From contig NZ_JAFCME010000014.1 in assembly GCF_018130065.1 (NCBI RefSeq), forward strand, positions 62,001 through 126,000: 64,000 nucleotides of DNA, written 5' to 3'. This DNA comes from Bradyrhizobium sp. AUGA SZCCT0158 (GTDB lineage Bacteria > Pseudomonadota > Alphaproteobacteria > Rhizobiales > Xanthobacteraceae). The position numbers and the translations under genes are program-made. Below are positions 24,851 to 32,932 of this stretch, in pieces; the first letter of the stretch is position 1, and every line of letters begins with the position of its first letter. Below the pieces are notes generated by a model. It saw only the letters and a program-made list of their open reading frames with translations, searched no databases and was not told the origin of the DNA.

Positions 24851-26062
24851 CTACTTCTTCGCCATCGCACATGCCGGATCAATCGGCCCGAACGCCTCGT
24901 CGCCGGGGATCTTGGCCAGGATTTTGTAATAGTCCCACGGATATTTCGATTCTTCCGGCTTCTTGACCTCGACCAGCCAGAGGTCATGCACCATCAGATT
25001 GTCCTCGCGCAGCTTGCCGTTGCGGGAGAAGAAGTCCTCGATCGGTTTTTCGCGCATCTTCGCCGCCACTTTCAGCGGCTCGTCGGTACCCGCCTCCTTG
25101 ATGGCGTTGAGATAATACATCACCGAGGAATAGACGCCGGCCTGCCACATCGTCGGCATCCGGTTCATCTTGGCAAAATAGCGCTTCGACCATTCGCGGG
25201 TCTTGTCGTCCATGTCCCAGTAGAACGAGGTCGTCAGCAAGAGGCCCTGCGCCGCCGGCAATCCGAGCGAATGAATGTCGGTGATCAGCGCCAGCAATGC
25301 CGCCATCTGCTGGCCGCCCTTCAAGACGCCGAACTCCGAGGCGGTCTTGATCTCGTTCATGTTGTTGGGCGGGCCGGCGGCGATGCCGATGATCTTGGCC
25401 TTGGAAGCCTGCGCCTGCAGCACGAAGGACGACAGGTCGGGGGTCGCAAGCGGCGGTCGCACCGAACCCAGCACCTTGCCGCCATTGGCGGTGACCACGG
25501 CGGAGGCGTCGCGTTCGAGCGCGTGGCCGAACGCATAATCATCGGTGATGAAGAACCAGCTGTTGCCGCCGCGCTTCACCACCGCCTGCGCGGTGCCGGC
25601 CGCGAGCGAGCGGGTGTCGATCACCCACTGGATGGCGTAAGGTGAGCAGAATTTGCCGTGGAAATCCGCGGCCAGGGTCGAGTGCGTGATGAACAGCTTC
25701 TTCTTCTCGTTGGCGACGTTCTGTACCGCAAGGCCGACCGCCGACACCGGAACGTCGACGATCAGGTCGACCTGGTCGACATCGTACCAGCGCCGCGCCA
25801 TGCCGCCGCCGATATCTGGTTTCAGCTGATGGTCGCCGACGATCAGGCTGATCGGCTTGCCCAGCACCTTGCCGCCGAAATCGTCGATCGCCATCTGCGC
25901 GGCCGTGACCGAGCCCTGACCGGTTGGCGTCGCCGCCGGGCCGTTCATATCGGTGAGAACGCCGATCTTGACGATGTCATCTGAAAGTTGCGCGAGCGCC
26001 GCAGGCGACGCCAGCATCGCGGCCGCAAGCGCGCCAAGCATGGATAGGTTTTTGACGAGCAT
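24851..26062 (-). CDS. ABC transporter substrate-binding protein, branched-chain amino acid type
   Basis: A 403-residue periplasmic binding protein with a Sec signal (NLSMLGALAAAMLASPAALA) and mature start DDIVKIGVLTDMNGPAATPTG. The fold is type I (Peripla_BP_6); AQMAIDDFGGKVLGKPISLI and the aromatic-rich C-terminal half fit the subgroup often linked to aromatic or amide ligands. The start has gggagaagaggg upstream. No permease or ATPase gene is next to it. Upstream, in the gap to the MoeA-like gene, are two direct repeats (26123-26171) that could be regulatory for either gene. Confidence 0.87.
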   Translation of the reverse strand: MLVKNLSMLGALAAAMLASPAALAQLSDDIVKIGVLTDMNGPAATPTGQGSVTAAQMAIDDFGGKVLGKPISLIVGDHQLKPDIGGGMARRWYDVDQVDLIVDVPVSAVGLAVQNVANEKKKLFITHSTLAADFHGKFCSPYAIQWVIDTRSLAAGTAQAVVKRGGNSWFFITDDYAFGHALERDASAVVTANGGKVLGSVRPPLATPDLSSFVLQAQASKAKIIGIAAGPPNNMNEIKTASEFGVLKGGQQMAALLALITDIHSLGLPAAQGLLLTTSFYWDMDDKTREWSKRYFAKMNRMPTMWQAGVYSSVMYYLNAIKEAGTDEPLKVAAKMREKPIEDFFSRNGKLREDNLMVHDLWLVEVKKPEESKYPWDYYKILAKIPGDEAFGPIDPACAMAKK

Positions 26063-26122
26063 CCCTCTTCTCCCTGTGTATCAGCACGTTGGCCGTGTGT
26101 GTCTTCAGGCGGTTGCTTTCCG

Positions 26123-26171
26123 CCAATTGGTCCCACTTGCAACTAAAGCCAATTGGTCCCGATTGCAACTA
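26123..26171. promoter_or_regulatory. Tandem 23-base direct repeats in a divergent promoter region
   Basis: ccaattggtcccacttgcaa plus cta at 26123-26145 is repeated at 26149-26171 with two changes (cacttg to cgattg), a 26-base period or about 2.5 helical turns. Each unit contains the palindrome ccaattgg. The region separates an ABC binding-protein gene (reverse) and the MoeA-like operon (forward). It looks like a pair of operator sites for an unidentified regulator. Confidence 0.6.
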
Positions 26172-26267
26172 ATTTGGACCGTCGTCAACTTGGCCGGAAG
26201 GAGGGGGCCGACCGCCGGCGGTATCCGGTTCTGTTTATTTCCGGCCCGATTCAGGGCATAGCGGGCC

Positions 26268-27380
26268 ATGATTTCGCAACAGCGCCTTCCGACTTCGCTT
26301 ACGCCGCTCGATGTGGCGCTTGCCGCCCTGTTGCACGGCGTCGAGCCGGTAACGCCTGCGGAACTGCCGCTCGCGGAAGCGCTGCGTTGTATTGCCGCCG
26401 ACATGCCGCCATCGGGTGCGTTGCCGCCGCACGACATCGCCGCCAGCGACGGCTTTGCGTTGCCGGCCCGTGATCTTGTCGGGGCGTCGTCCTATTCGCC
26501 GCTGCCATTGACGGCGTTGCCGGTCTGGGTCGAAGCCGGTGACGCCATGCCTGATGGCTGCGATTGCGTGCTCGATGCCGATGCTGTCGAGCTATCCGGC
26601 CCGATGCCGCAGGTGCTGGCGGAAGCGATCCCGGGGCAGGGCGTGCGCCGGGCCGGTGGTGACATTGCCGCTGGCAGCAGTGTGGTCGAGGCGGGGCGGC
26701 GCGTGCTGGCACGTGACCTCATGATCGCGCGGGCGGCGGGAATAGAGCGGCTGAAGGTGCGCCGGCCGCGCCTGCGGATCGTCAATATTCCCGGCGGCTC
26801 GGTGACGTCGGACCTGATCTCGGAGAGCGCGCGCACCGCCGGCGCCGATGTGGTGTCCGTTACCGCTGTTGGCCGCGACGCCGCATCGATTGCCGCAGTG
26901 ATCGAAGTCGGCGCATGCGATCTGCTGCTGATTGTCGGCGGTAGCGGCGTCGGCCGCACCGACGTGACGGTGACGGCATTGGCCGGGTGTGGCGAGGTTC
27001 TCGCCCATGGCATCGCCGTGCAGCCCGGCCGCACCTCGGCGGTCGGCCGCATCGGCAACACGCCCGTGGTCGTGCTGCCGGGCGCGCCTGATCAGGCGTT
27101 CGCGGCGTGGTGGACGCTGGCGTTGCCAGCGCTCGACCGGCTGTCGGGGCGGCGGCCGCGCAAGACGCTCAATCTGCCGCTGGCGCGCAAGATCGCCTCC
27201 GGGGTCGGCATTGCGGAAGTCGTGCTGCTGGAGCGAAAAGCGGGAGCCTGGGTGACGCTGGCGGTCGGGGAACTGTCGCTCGATGCGATCGCGCGCGCCG
27301 AGGCCTGGTTAACCGTGCCGGGCGGCGCGGAAGGATTTGCTGCAGGCAGCGGCGTCGATGGCTATATGCTGCGGGAATGA
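26268..27380 (+). CDS. MoeA-like molybdopterin-binding protein, active-site residues degenerate
   Basis: A 370-residue protein that follows the MoeA domain order: an N-terminal MoeA region with HDIAASDGFALPARDL in place of the usual N-S-A-M-D-G-Y-A, then a MogA-like molybdopterin-binding fold with VGGSGVGRTDVTVTAL and VVVLPGAPDQAFAAWW. Key positions have changed: the T-G-A-P motif is replaced by WVEAGDAMPDGCD and the S-T-G-D-E-L motif by NIPGGSVTSDLISES, so the catalytic threonine and glutamate of MoeA seem absent. It overlaps the MoeA-PBP gene by four bases (ATGA), so the products are probably made together. It may carry or hand over molybdopterin without inserting Mo. Confidence 0.8.
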   Translation: MISQQRLPTSLTPLDVALAALLHGVEPVTPAELPLAEALRCIAADMPPSGALPPHDIAASDGFALPARDLVGASSYSPLPLTALPVWVEAGDAMPDGCDCVLDADAVELSGPMPQVLAEAIPGQGVRRAGGDIAAGSSVVEAGRRVLARDLMIARAAGIERLKVRRPRLRIVNIPGGSVTSDLISESARTAGADVVSVTAVGRDAASIAAVIEVGACDLLLIVGGSGVGRTDVTVTALAGCGEVLAHGIAVQPGRTSAVGRIGNTPVVVLPGAPDQAFAAWWTLALPALDRLSGRRPRKTLNLPLARKIASGVGIAEVVLLERKAGAWVTLAVGELSLDAIARAEAWLTVPGGAEGFAAGSGVDGYMLRE

Positions 27381-29344
27381 TATGGAATGCCGGCATGACC
27401 CGTACACCCTCGCCGAAAGACCGTGAACCCGTCGATCAGGACCAATTCTTGATCATACTGTCGCGTGAGGAAGCGCTGGCGCGGTTTGAAGCCGCGCTGT
27501 TTCCGCGCGCGGTGCCCAGCGAGCGGTGGGCGCTTGCGGATGTACTCGGCTGCGCGTTGGCCGAAGATATCGTGGCGCCGATTGACGTGCCGCCGTTTGA
27601 TCGTTCCAACGTCGATGGTTTTGCGGTTCGTTCCGCCGATCTCGCTTCAGCCGGCGAAGCAACGCCGGTGCGGATGATGCTGAATGACGAGGTGATCGCC
27701 TGCGGCACCGCGCCGACGCGGCCGGTGCTATCGGGAACCGCCACGTCGATTGCGACCGGCGGTCCGGTGCCACGCGGTGCCGATGCCATCGTCATGGTCG
27801 AGCACACGCAGCCGGCGGGAACCCGCGCGATCGAAATTCGCCGCGCCGCTTCGCCCGGTCAGTTCGTGTCCTATGCCGGCTCCGACATCGCGCGCGGCGA
27901 GGTGCTGCTGCGCGCCGGCACCATGATTGGCTCGCGCGAGATCGGGATGCTGGCAGCCTGCGGCATCGCGCAAGTTGCCGTCGCGCGCCGGCTGCGCGTC
28001 GCCATTATCTCGACCGGCGACGAACTGGTGCAGCCGGGTTCGCCGCTGCGTCCGGCCGCGATCTACGACACCAATGGCGCGATCGTCACCGCCGCGATGT
28101 CGGAGAACGGCGGCGAGGCGATGTTCCTGGGCGCCATTCCCGACGACGAGGCGCAGCTTGAATCTGCGATGCGCAGTGCGCTGCAAATCAGCGACATGCT
28201 GGTGCTCTCGGGCGGCACCTCGAAGGGTGCTGGCGATGTGACCCACCGCATCATCGCGCGGCTCGGCAAGCCCGGCATTATTGCGCATGGCGTCGCGCTG
28301 AAACCGGGCAAGCCGCTCTGCCTCGCGGTTTGCGACGGCAAGCCGGTGGTGATCCTGCCGGGATTTCCGACCTCGGCGATGTTCACCTTCCACGACATGA
28401 TCGTGCCGGTGTTGCGGCGCATGGCGGGCCTGCCGCCGCGTTTGGACGCCAAGGTCAGCGCCAGAATTCCGGTGCGGATCGCCTCCGAACTCGGCCGCAC
28501 CGAATTCGTCATGGTCTCGCTGGTCAAGGGAACGGACGGTCTGATCGCCTATCCCACCGGCAAGGGCTCGGGCGCGATCACCTCATTCGCGCAGGCCGAT
28601 GGTTTTTTGCGCATCGATGCGCTGGCCGATCAGATGCCGGCAGGCACTGATGCCGAAGTGACGCTGTTCACGCCGCATGTGCGGGTGCCTGATCTCGTGA
28701 TCGTCGGCAGCCACTGCACCGGGCTCGATCTCGTCACCGCGCCGCTGGCGCATGCAGGTCTCTCGGTGCGATCGATCGCGGTCGGCAGCCTCGGCGGATT
28801 GGCGGCGGCCAAGCGCGGCGAATGCGATTTTGCGCCGATCCATCTGTTCGACGACAAGACCGAAACCTACAACACGCCTTATCTCACCGACGGACTTGAA
28901 CTGGTGCCGGGCTGGCGGCGGATGCAGGGCATCGTGTTCCGCAAGGGCGATGCGCGCTTCGAGAGCCTGGGCGCCGAGGCCGCGGTGCGTGCGGCGCTCG
29001 CCGACCCCGCCTGCATCATGGTCAACCGCAACCAGGGCGCCGGCACGCGTATCCTGATCGACCGGCTGCTGGCGGGCGCCAAGCCCGACGGTTACTGGAA
29101 TCAGCCGCGCTCGCACAACGCAGTCGCCGCCGCCGTGGCGCAGCATCGCGCCGACTGGGGCATGACCATCGCGCCGGTGGCCCATGCATCCGACCTGGGT
29201 TTCATTCCCTTCGCCGAAGAGCATTATGATTTCGCGCTCTTGACGGCGCGCAAGCAGCGGGCGGCGGTACAGGCTTTTCTCGACGCGCTGGCGTCGGAAG
29301 AAGGCCGCGCGGCGCTGGAAAGAGCCGGGTTTCGACCGGCCTGA
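27377..29344 (+). CDS. MoeA fused to a periplasmic-binding-protein-like domain (MoeA-PBP)
   Basis: A 655-residue fusion; the start at 27377 overlaps the stop of the upstream MoeA-like gene. Residues about 25-425 are MoeA with intact motifs: NVDGFAVRSADL, ATGGPVPRGAD, STGDELVQPG and LSGGTSKGAGDVTHR, then PGFPTSAMF. Residues about 440-655 are a PBP-like domain (PF12727 type) with VPDLVIVGSHCTGLDLV and MVNRNQGAGTRILIDRLL, similar to ModA/TupA solute receptors but without a signal peptide, so it works in the cytoplasm. MoeA inserts molybdate into adenylated molybdopterin; the PBP domain may bind oxyanion. The cluster serves formate dehydrogenase biosynthesis further downstream. Confidence 0.9.
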   Translation: MIWNAGMTRTPSPKDREPVDQDQFLIILSREEALARFEAALFPRAVPSERWALADVLGCALAEDIVAPIDVPPFDRSNVDGFAVRSADLASAGEATPVRMMLNDEVIACGTAPTRPVLSGTATSIATGGPVPRGADAIVMVEHTQPAGTRAIEIRRAASPGQFVSYAGSDIARGEVLLRAGTMIGSREIGMLAACGIAQVAVARRLRVAIISTGDELVQPGSPLRPAAIYDTNGAIVTAAMSENGGEAMFLGAIPDDEAQLESAMRSALQISDMLVLSGGTSKGAGDVTHRIIARLGKPGIIAHGVALKPGKPLCLAVCDGKPVVILPGFPTSAMFTFHDMIVPVLRRMAGLPPRLDAKVSARIPVRIASELGRTEFVMVSLVKGTDGLIAYPTGKGSGAITSFAQADGFLRIDALADQMPAGTDAEVTLFTPHVRVPDLVIVGSHCTGLDLVTAPLAHAGLSVRSIAVGSLGGLAAAKRGECDFAPIHLFDDKTETYNTPYLTDGLELVPGWRRMQGIVFRKGDARFESLGAEAAVRAALADPACIMVNRNQGAGTRILIDRLLAGAKPDGYWNQPRSHNAVAAAVAQHRADWGMTIAPVAHASDLGFIPFAEEHYDFALLTARKQRAAVQAFLDALASEEGRAALERAGFRPA

Positions 29345-29359
29345 AATGGCGGGGAGACC

Positions 29360-30490
29360 ATGACGCGGCGTCTTTCGATTGCAATCATCGGCGCTGGCAT
29401 GGGCGGGCTCGCGTCGGCGGCGGCGCTGCGGCGGGTCGGCATCGACGTCACCGTCTATGAGCAGGCCTCGCAATTTGCGCGATTGGGCGCCGGCATCCAC
29501 ATCGGCTGCAACGCCATGAAGGTGCTGCGCGGGCTGGGGCTCGAGCAACGATTGCGCAGCCAGTCGTTCTATCCGCGCTCCTGGAACAACCGCGACTGGA
29601 AGACCGGCGAAGTCAAGTTCGACATGATTTTTGGCGAGAGCGCCGAACAGAAATTCGGCGCGCCCTATCTGCTGGCGCATCGCGGCGATTTGCATGCGGC
29701 GCTGGCGAGCGACGTTCCCGATGAATGCGTCAAGTTAAACCACAAACTGGTCGGACTCGACGAGATCAGCGACGGCGTCCGACTCTCCTTCGCGAATGGT
29801 GAGACCGCGATCGCGGACGCCGTCATCGGCGCCGATGGCATTCACTCCGTCGTCCGAGACATCCTGTTCGACACTTCGCCGGTGCACTTTACCGGGCGCA
29901 TCGCTTACCGCACCACCTATCCTGCATCGCTTCTCGGCGGCCAAAAAATTGACGATTGCACCAAATGGTGGGGCGAGGACCGGCACATCGTCATCTACTA
30001 CGTCAAGCCTGACCGCAGCGAAATCTATCTCGTCACCAGCCAGCCGGAGCCGGAGTTTCGGATCGAGTCGTGGTCGGCCAAGGGCGACGTCAGGGAATTG
30101 CGCAAGGCTTTTTCGGGCTTCGACCGCCAGGTCGAACAGGTGCTGGCCGCGTGCCCGGACGTGCACAAATGGGCGATCGTCGATCGCAATGCCCTGGAGC
30201 GCTGGGGCGAGGGCAACGTGACGCTGCTCGGCGATGCCTGCCATCCGATGACGCCCTATATGGCGCAAGGCGCGGCCATGGCGTTCGAGGACGCCGCGGT
30301 GCTGTCACGCTGTCTCGACGGCGTCGAGCGCGATGGCGTGCCGAATGCGTTTCGAAGGTTCGAGGCAACCCGCAAGGCGCGAACCGCGCGGGTCCAGCAG
30401 ACCTCGCGAACCAATACCTGGCTCAGCGGAAAGACCGATACCGATTGGGTCTATGGCTACGATGCCTGGACCGAGCCACTGGCGGCATGA
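29360..30490 (+). CDS. FAD-dependent monooxygenase, NicC-like (6-hydroxynicotinate 3-monooxygenase family)
   Basis: A 376-residue class A flavin hydroxylase. It has the FAD motif IAIIGAGMGGLASAAALRR, a D-G motif in VIGADGIHSVVRD, and the second FAD motif VTLLGDACHPMTPYMAQG. The stretches RLGAGIHIGCNAMKVLR, KWWGEDRHIVIYYVK and TNTWLSGKTDTDWVYGYD align well from memory with Pseudomonas NicC, which decarboxylates and hydroxylates 6-hydroxynicotinate. Close homologues also act on salicylate, so substrate is uncertain. It starts 15 bases after the MoeA-PBP stop, so it appears cotranscribed with molybdenum genes; nicotinate hydroxylase is itself a Mo enzyme, but none is seen here. Confidence 0.8.
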   Translation: MTRRLSIAIIGAGMGGLASAAALRRVGIDVTVYEQASQFARLGAGIHIGCNAMKVLRGLGLEQRLRSQSFYPRSWNNRDWKTGEVKFDMIFGESAEQKFGAPYLLAHRGDLHAALASDVPDECVKLNHKLVGLDEISDGVRLSFANGETAIADAVIGADGIHSVVRDILFDTSPVHFTGRIAYRTTYPASLLGGQKIDDCTKWWGEDRHIVIYYVKPDRSEIYLVTSQPEPEFRIESWSAKGDVRELRKAFSGFDRQVEQVLAACPDVHKWAIVDRNALERWGEGNVTLLGDACHPMTPYMAQGAAMAFEDAAVLSRCLDGVERDGVPNAFRRFEATRKARTARVQQTSRTNTWLSGKTDTDWVYGYDAWTEPLAA

Positions 30491-30693
30491 GCTCGGCGCT
30501 GTTCGGCCTCCTCGAGCGCGCGCCGAGCCGCGGGGGACAGAATCTTCGGTTCCGCAGGCACGTCCACAAGTGTGGCGCTGCCGGTTGCCCATCGGGCCAA
30601 CTGCTTCAGATTTGAGAAAAACGCCACGATCTCCAGGACGAAATAAACCGCCCGCAGGATGAAGACCAGAACAGCCCCAAAAACCTCGATCAT
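30457..30693 (-). CDS. Small membrane protein of unknown function
   Basis: A 78-residue frame with one long hydrophobic stretch at the N-terminus (EVFGAVLVFILRAVYFVLE, then IVAFF) and a charged C-terminal tail with PAARRALEEAEQRRA. It overlaps the 3' end of the convergent monooxygenase gene by 34 bases. The membrane-like composition is hard to explain as a chance antisense frame, so I judge it real but do not recognise a family. Confidence 0.55.
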   Translation of the reverse strand: MIEVFGAVLVFILRAVYFVLEIVAFFSNLKQLARWATGSATLVDVPAEPKILSPAARRALEEAEQRRAHAASGSVQAS

Positions 30694-30781
30694 GACGACA
30701 TCTCAACGCCCGCTGAGCACCCTCGGCGTTCAGTGGTCGCCGTGAACGGCGATCCGGTTCAAAGCATACAGGGGGATCCAC

Positions 30782-31426
30782 CTAGCCGCCATCCAGCGCC
30801 GCCAGCCGTTCCGCTTCCGCAATGTCATCCATGGTGTTGGCATTGAAGAACGGGTCGATCGGCTCGACCGGCCAGGCCACGGTGGCAAGGCGGTAGCGCG
30901 CGGTCCAGCGGTCGATCTTCCTGACGTCCTCGACCACAAGCGCGTGACGGAGTTGTTCGCGCAACGCCACGCTCCACAATCCGATCACCGGATGCGACTG
31001 GCCGTCGGAAGCGGCGACCGCAAGCTCTGCGTTCTCATCGCACATTGCCCCGACGAGACGCGAAACCAGGTCCCGCGGCAGGAACGGGCAGTCCGCCGCG
31101 GCACTCAGCACCCACTTGACCTCCGGCCGGTTGGCCGCGGCCCAATCCAGCGCCGCCAGAATGCCGGCCAGGGGCCCGGGAAAATCGGCGACGCCGTCCG
31201 CGATCACCGGCAGCCCGAACGCGGCAAAGCGTGCGGGATCGCCATTGGCATTGAGAATGAGGCCATCGCATTGCGGCTGCAACCGCGCGATCACGCGGTC
31301 GAGTATGGTGCGGCCACCGATGGTGCGCATCGGCTTGTCGCCGCCGCCCATCCGCCGCGCCAGACCGCCGGCGAGCAGCACGCCCGGTACTATCAGCGCG
31401 GCTCTTGCCGTCGCTTCACTCGTCAC
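30782..31426 (-). CDS. mobA: Molybdenum cofactor guanylyltransferase MobA
   Basis: A 214-residue protein with the nucleotidyltransferase signature GVLLAGGLARRMGGGDKP near the N-terminus, PGPLAGILAALDWA, and the metal-binding AADCPFLPRDLV. MobA attaches GMP to Mo-molybdopterin to give MGD, the cofactor form used by formate dehydrogenase. I chose the GTG start at 31426, which overlaps the fdhD stop by 11 bases; a TTG at 31471 would add 15 basic residues and lacks support. It is cotranscribed with fdhD, fitting the role of both in formate dehydrogenase maturation. Confidence 0.9.
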   Translation of the reverse strand: MTSEATARAALIVPGVLLAGGLARRMGGGDKPMRTIGGRTILDRVIARLQPQCDGLILNANGDPARFAAFGLPVIADGVADFPGPLAGILAALDWAAANRPEVKWVLSAAADCPFLPRDLVSRLVGAMCDENAELAVAASDGQSHPVIGLWSVALREQLRHALVVEDVRKIDRWTARYRLATVAWPVEPIDPFFNANTMDDIAEAERLAALDGG

Positions 31427-32306
31427 GGTCTTCGCCCTTGCGCTTGTGCCGCGCCGATTCCTCTTCGACAAAGGCGAGGTTCTGGTCGAACACGATGCGT
31501 TCCTGGCCTGATAGCGCGATGAAGCGCTTACCGCGCGTGCGCCCGACCAGCGTCAGGCCGACCTGCCGCGCCAGTTCGACGCCCCATGCGGTAAAACCCG
31601 AGCGCGATACCAGGATGGGAATCCCCATCCGCACCGTCTTGATCACCATCTCGGAGGTCAGCCGGCCCGTGGTGTAGAGAATCTTGTCGCCGGGATCGAC
31701 GCCGTGGCGATAGATCCAGCCCGCGATCTTGTCGACGGCGTTGTGGCGGCCGACATCCTCGGTGTAGCAGATCGGCGTGCCTTGCTTGCACAGCACGCAG
31801 CCATGGATCGCGCCGGCCTCGAGATACAGTGAAGGCATGGTGTTGATCGCATGCGTCATCTCGTAGAGCCAGGAGGTGCGCAGCTCCGCCTTCGGCAGTG
31901 CGACGCTTTCCACAGCTTCCAAGAGATCGCCGAATGCGGTGCCCTGCGCGCAGCCCGAGGTCTGCGTCCGCTTCTTCAGTTTGGCCTCGAAATTGGTGTG
32001 GTGCTCGGTGCGCACGACCACCACCTGCAGGTCGTCGTCATATTCGACATCGGTGACGACGTCGTCGTATTTCAGCATGTTCTGGTTCAGGAGGTAGCCG
32101 AGCGCGAGATATTCCGGGTAGTCGCCGATCGTCATCATGGTGACGATCTCCTGCGCGTTCAGATACAGCGTCAGCGGCCGCTCCACCGGCACCCTGATTT
32201 CCACAGTGGCGCCGGTCTGATCGGTCCCGGTGACGCGCTCGGTCAGCCTGGGATCATCAGGATTGGGCACGATCAGGGGGACGGGGGCTTTGTCGATCTT
32301 CATCAT
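31416..32306 (-). CDS. fdhD: Formate dehydrogenase accessory sulfurtransferase FdhD
   Basis: A 296-residue FdhD. Recognisable features are RPLTLYLNAQEIVTMMTIGD, ALGYLLNQNML, the paired cysteines in IHGCVLCKQG that carry persulfide sulfur, EDVGRHNAVDKIAG and TGRLTSEMVIKTVRMGIP. It moves sulfur from a cysteine desulfurase to the Mo-bis-MGD cofactor, which is essential for formate dehydrogenase activity. The second methionine (32303) has the better-spaced ggaa site. It is divergent from mobB (about 90 bases), and mobA follows it with overlap. Confidence 0.95.
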   Translation of the reverse strand: MMKIDKAPVPLIVPNPDDPRLTERVTGTDQTGATVEIRVPVERPLTLYLNAQEIVTMMTIGDYPEYLALGYLLNQNMLKYDDVVTDVEYDDDLQVVVVRTEHHTNFEAKLKKRTQTSGCAQGTAFGDLLEAVESVALPKAELRTSWLYEMTHAINTMPSLYLEAGAIHGCVLCKQGTPICYTEDVGRHNAVDKIAGWIYRHGVDPGDKILYTTGRLTSEMVIKTVRMGIPILVSRSGFTAWGVELARQVGLTLVGRTRGKRFIALSGQERIVFDQNLAFVEEESARHKRKGEDRDE

Positions 32307-32398
32307 TTCCGCAGGTTAGCATGACATTGGCTCGCAGCCGATATAAAGCACCTCTGGAGAAAACCCAGCCCGGTTCCGGCTAGGGTGCGGAGAATGCG

Positions 32399-32926
32399 AT
32401 GAAAGTGATTGGCCTCGCGGGATGGAGCGGCGCCGGCAAGACCACCTTGCTGGCGCGGGTGATCCCGCATTTGCTGAAAGACGGCCTGCGGGTTTCCGTG
32501 ATCAAGCACGCCCATCACGCCTTCGACGTCGATATCCCGGGCAAGGATTCCTGGCGGCATCGCGAGGCCGGCGCCACCGAGGTGCTGGTGTCCTCCGCGC
32601 GGCGATGGGCCCTGATGCATGAATTGCGCGGCGCCGAAGAGCCGCGCCTGCCGGAACTGCTGGCCCGGATGTCGCGGGTCGATCTCGTCGTCATCGAGGG
32701 TTTCAAGCGCGAGCCGCACCGCAAGATCGAGGTTTTCCGCGCCGCCAACGGCAAGCCATTTTTGTTTCCCGACGATCCCGGCGTGGTCGGCATCGCCACC
32801 GATACACCGGTTGAAACCCGGCTTCCCACCGCCCATCTCGACGATATCGAGGCGATTGCCGCGATGATGCTGCGCTCGGCGATACCGGTCGAAGAGGTGC
32901 TGGCAAAGAGCGAAGCGGAGAGCTAA
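32399..32926 (+). CDS. mobB: Molybdopterin-guanine dinucleotide biosynthesis protein MobB
   Basis: A 175-residue P-loop GTPase. It begins MKVIGLAGWSGAGKTTLLAR (Walker A), then VSVIKHAHHAFDVDIPGKDS and DLVVIEGFKREPHRKIEV, all typical of MobB. MobB binds GTP and assists MobA in forming MGD. Six bases separate it from moeA, so they form one unit, facing away from fdhD-mobA. Confidence 0.93.
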   Translation: MKVIGLAGWSGAGKTTLLARVIPHLLKDGLRVSVIKHAHHAFDVDIPGKDSWRHREAGATEVLVSSARRWALMHELRGAEEPRLPELLARMSRVDLVVIEGFKREPHRKIEVFRAANGKPFLFPDDPGVVGIATDTPVETRLPTAHLDDIEAIAAMMLRSAIPVEEVLAKSEAES

Positions 32927-32932
32927 TTCGCG

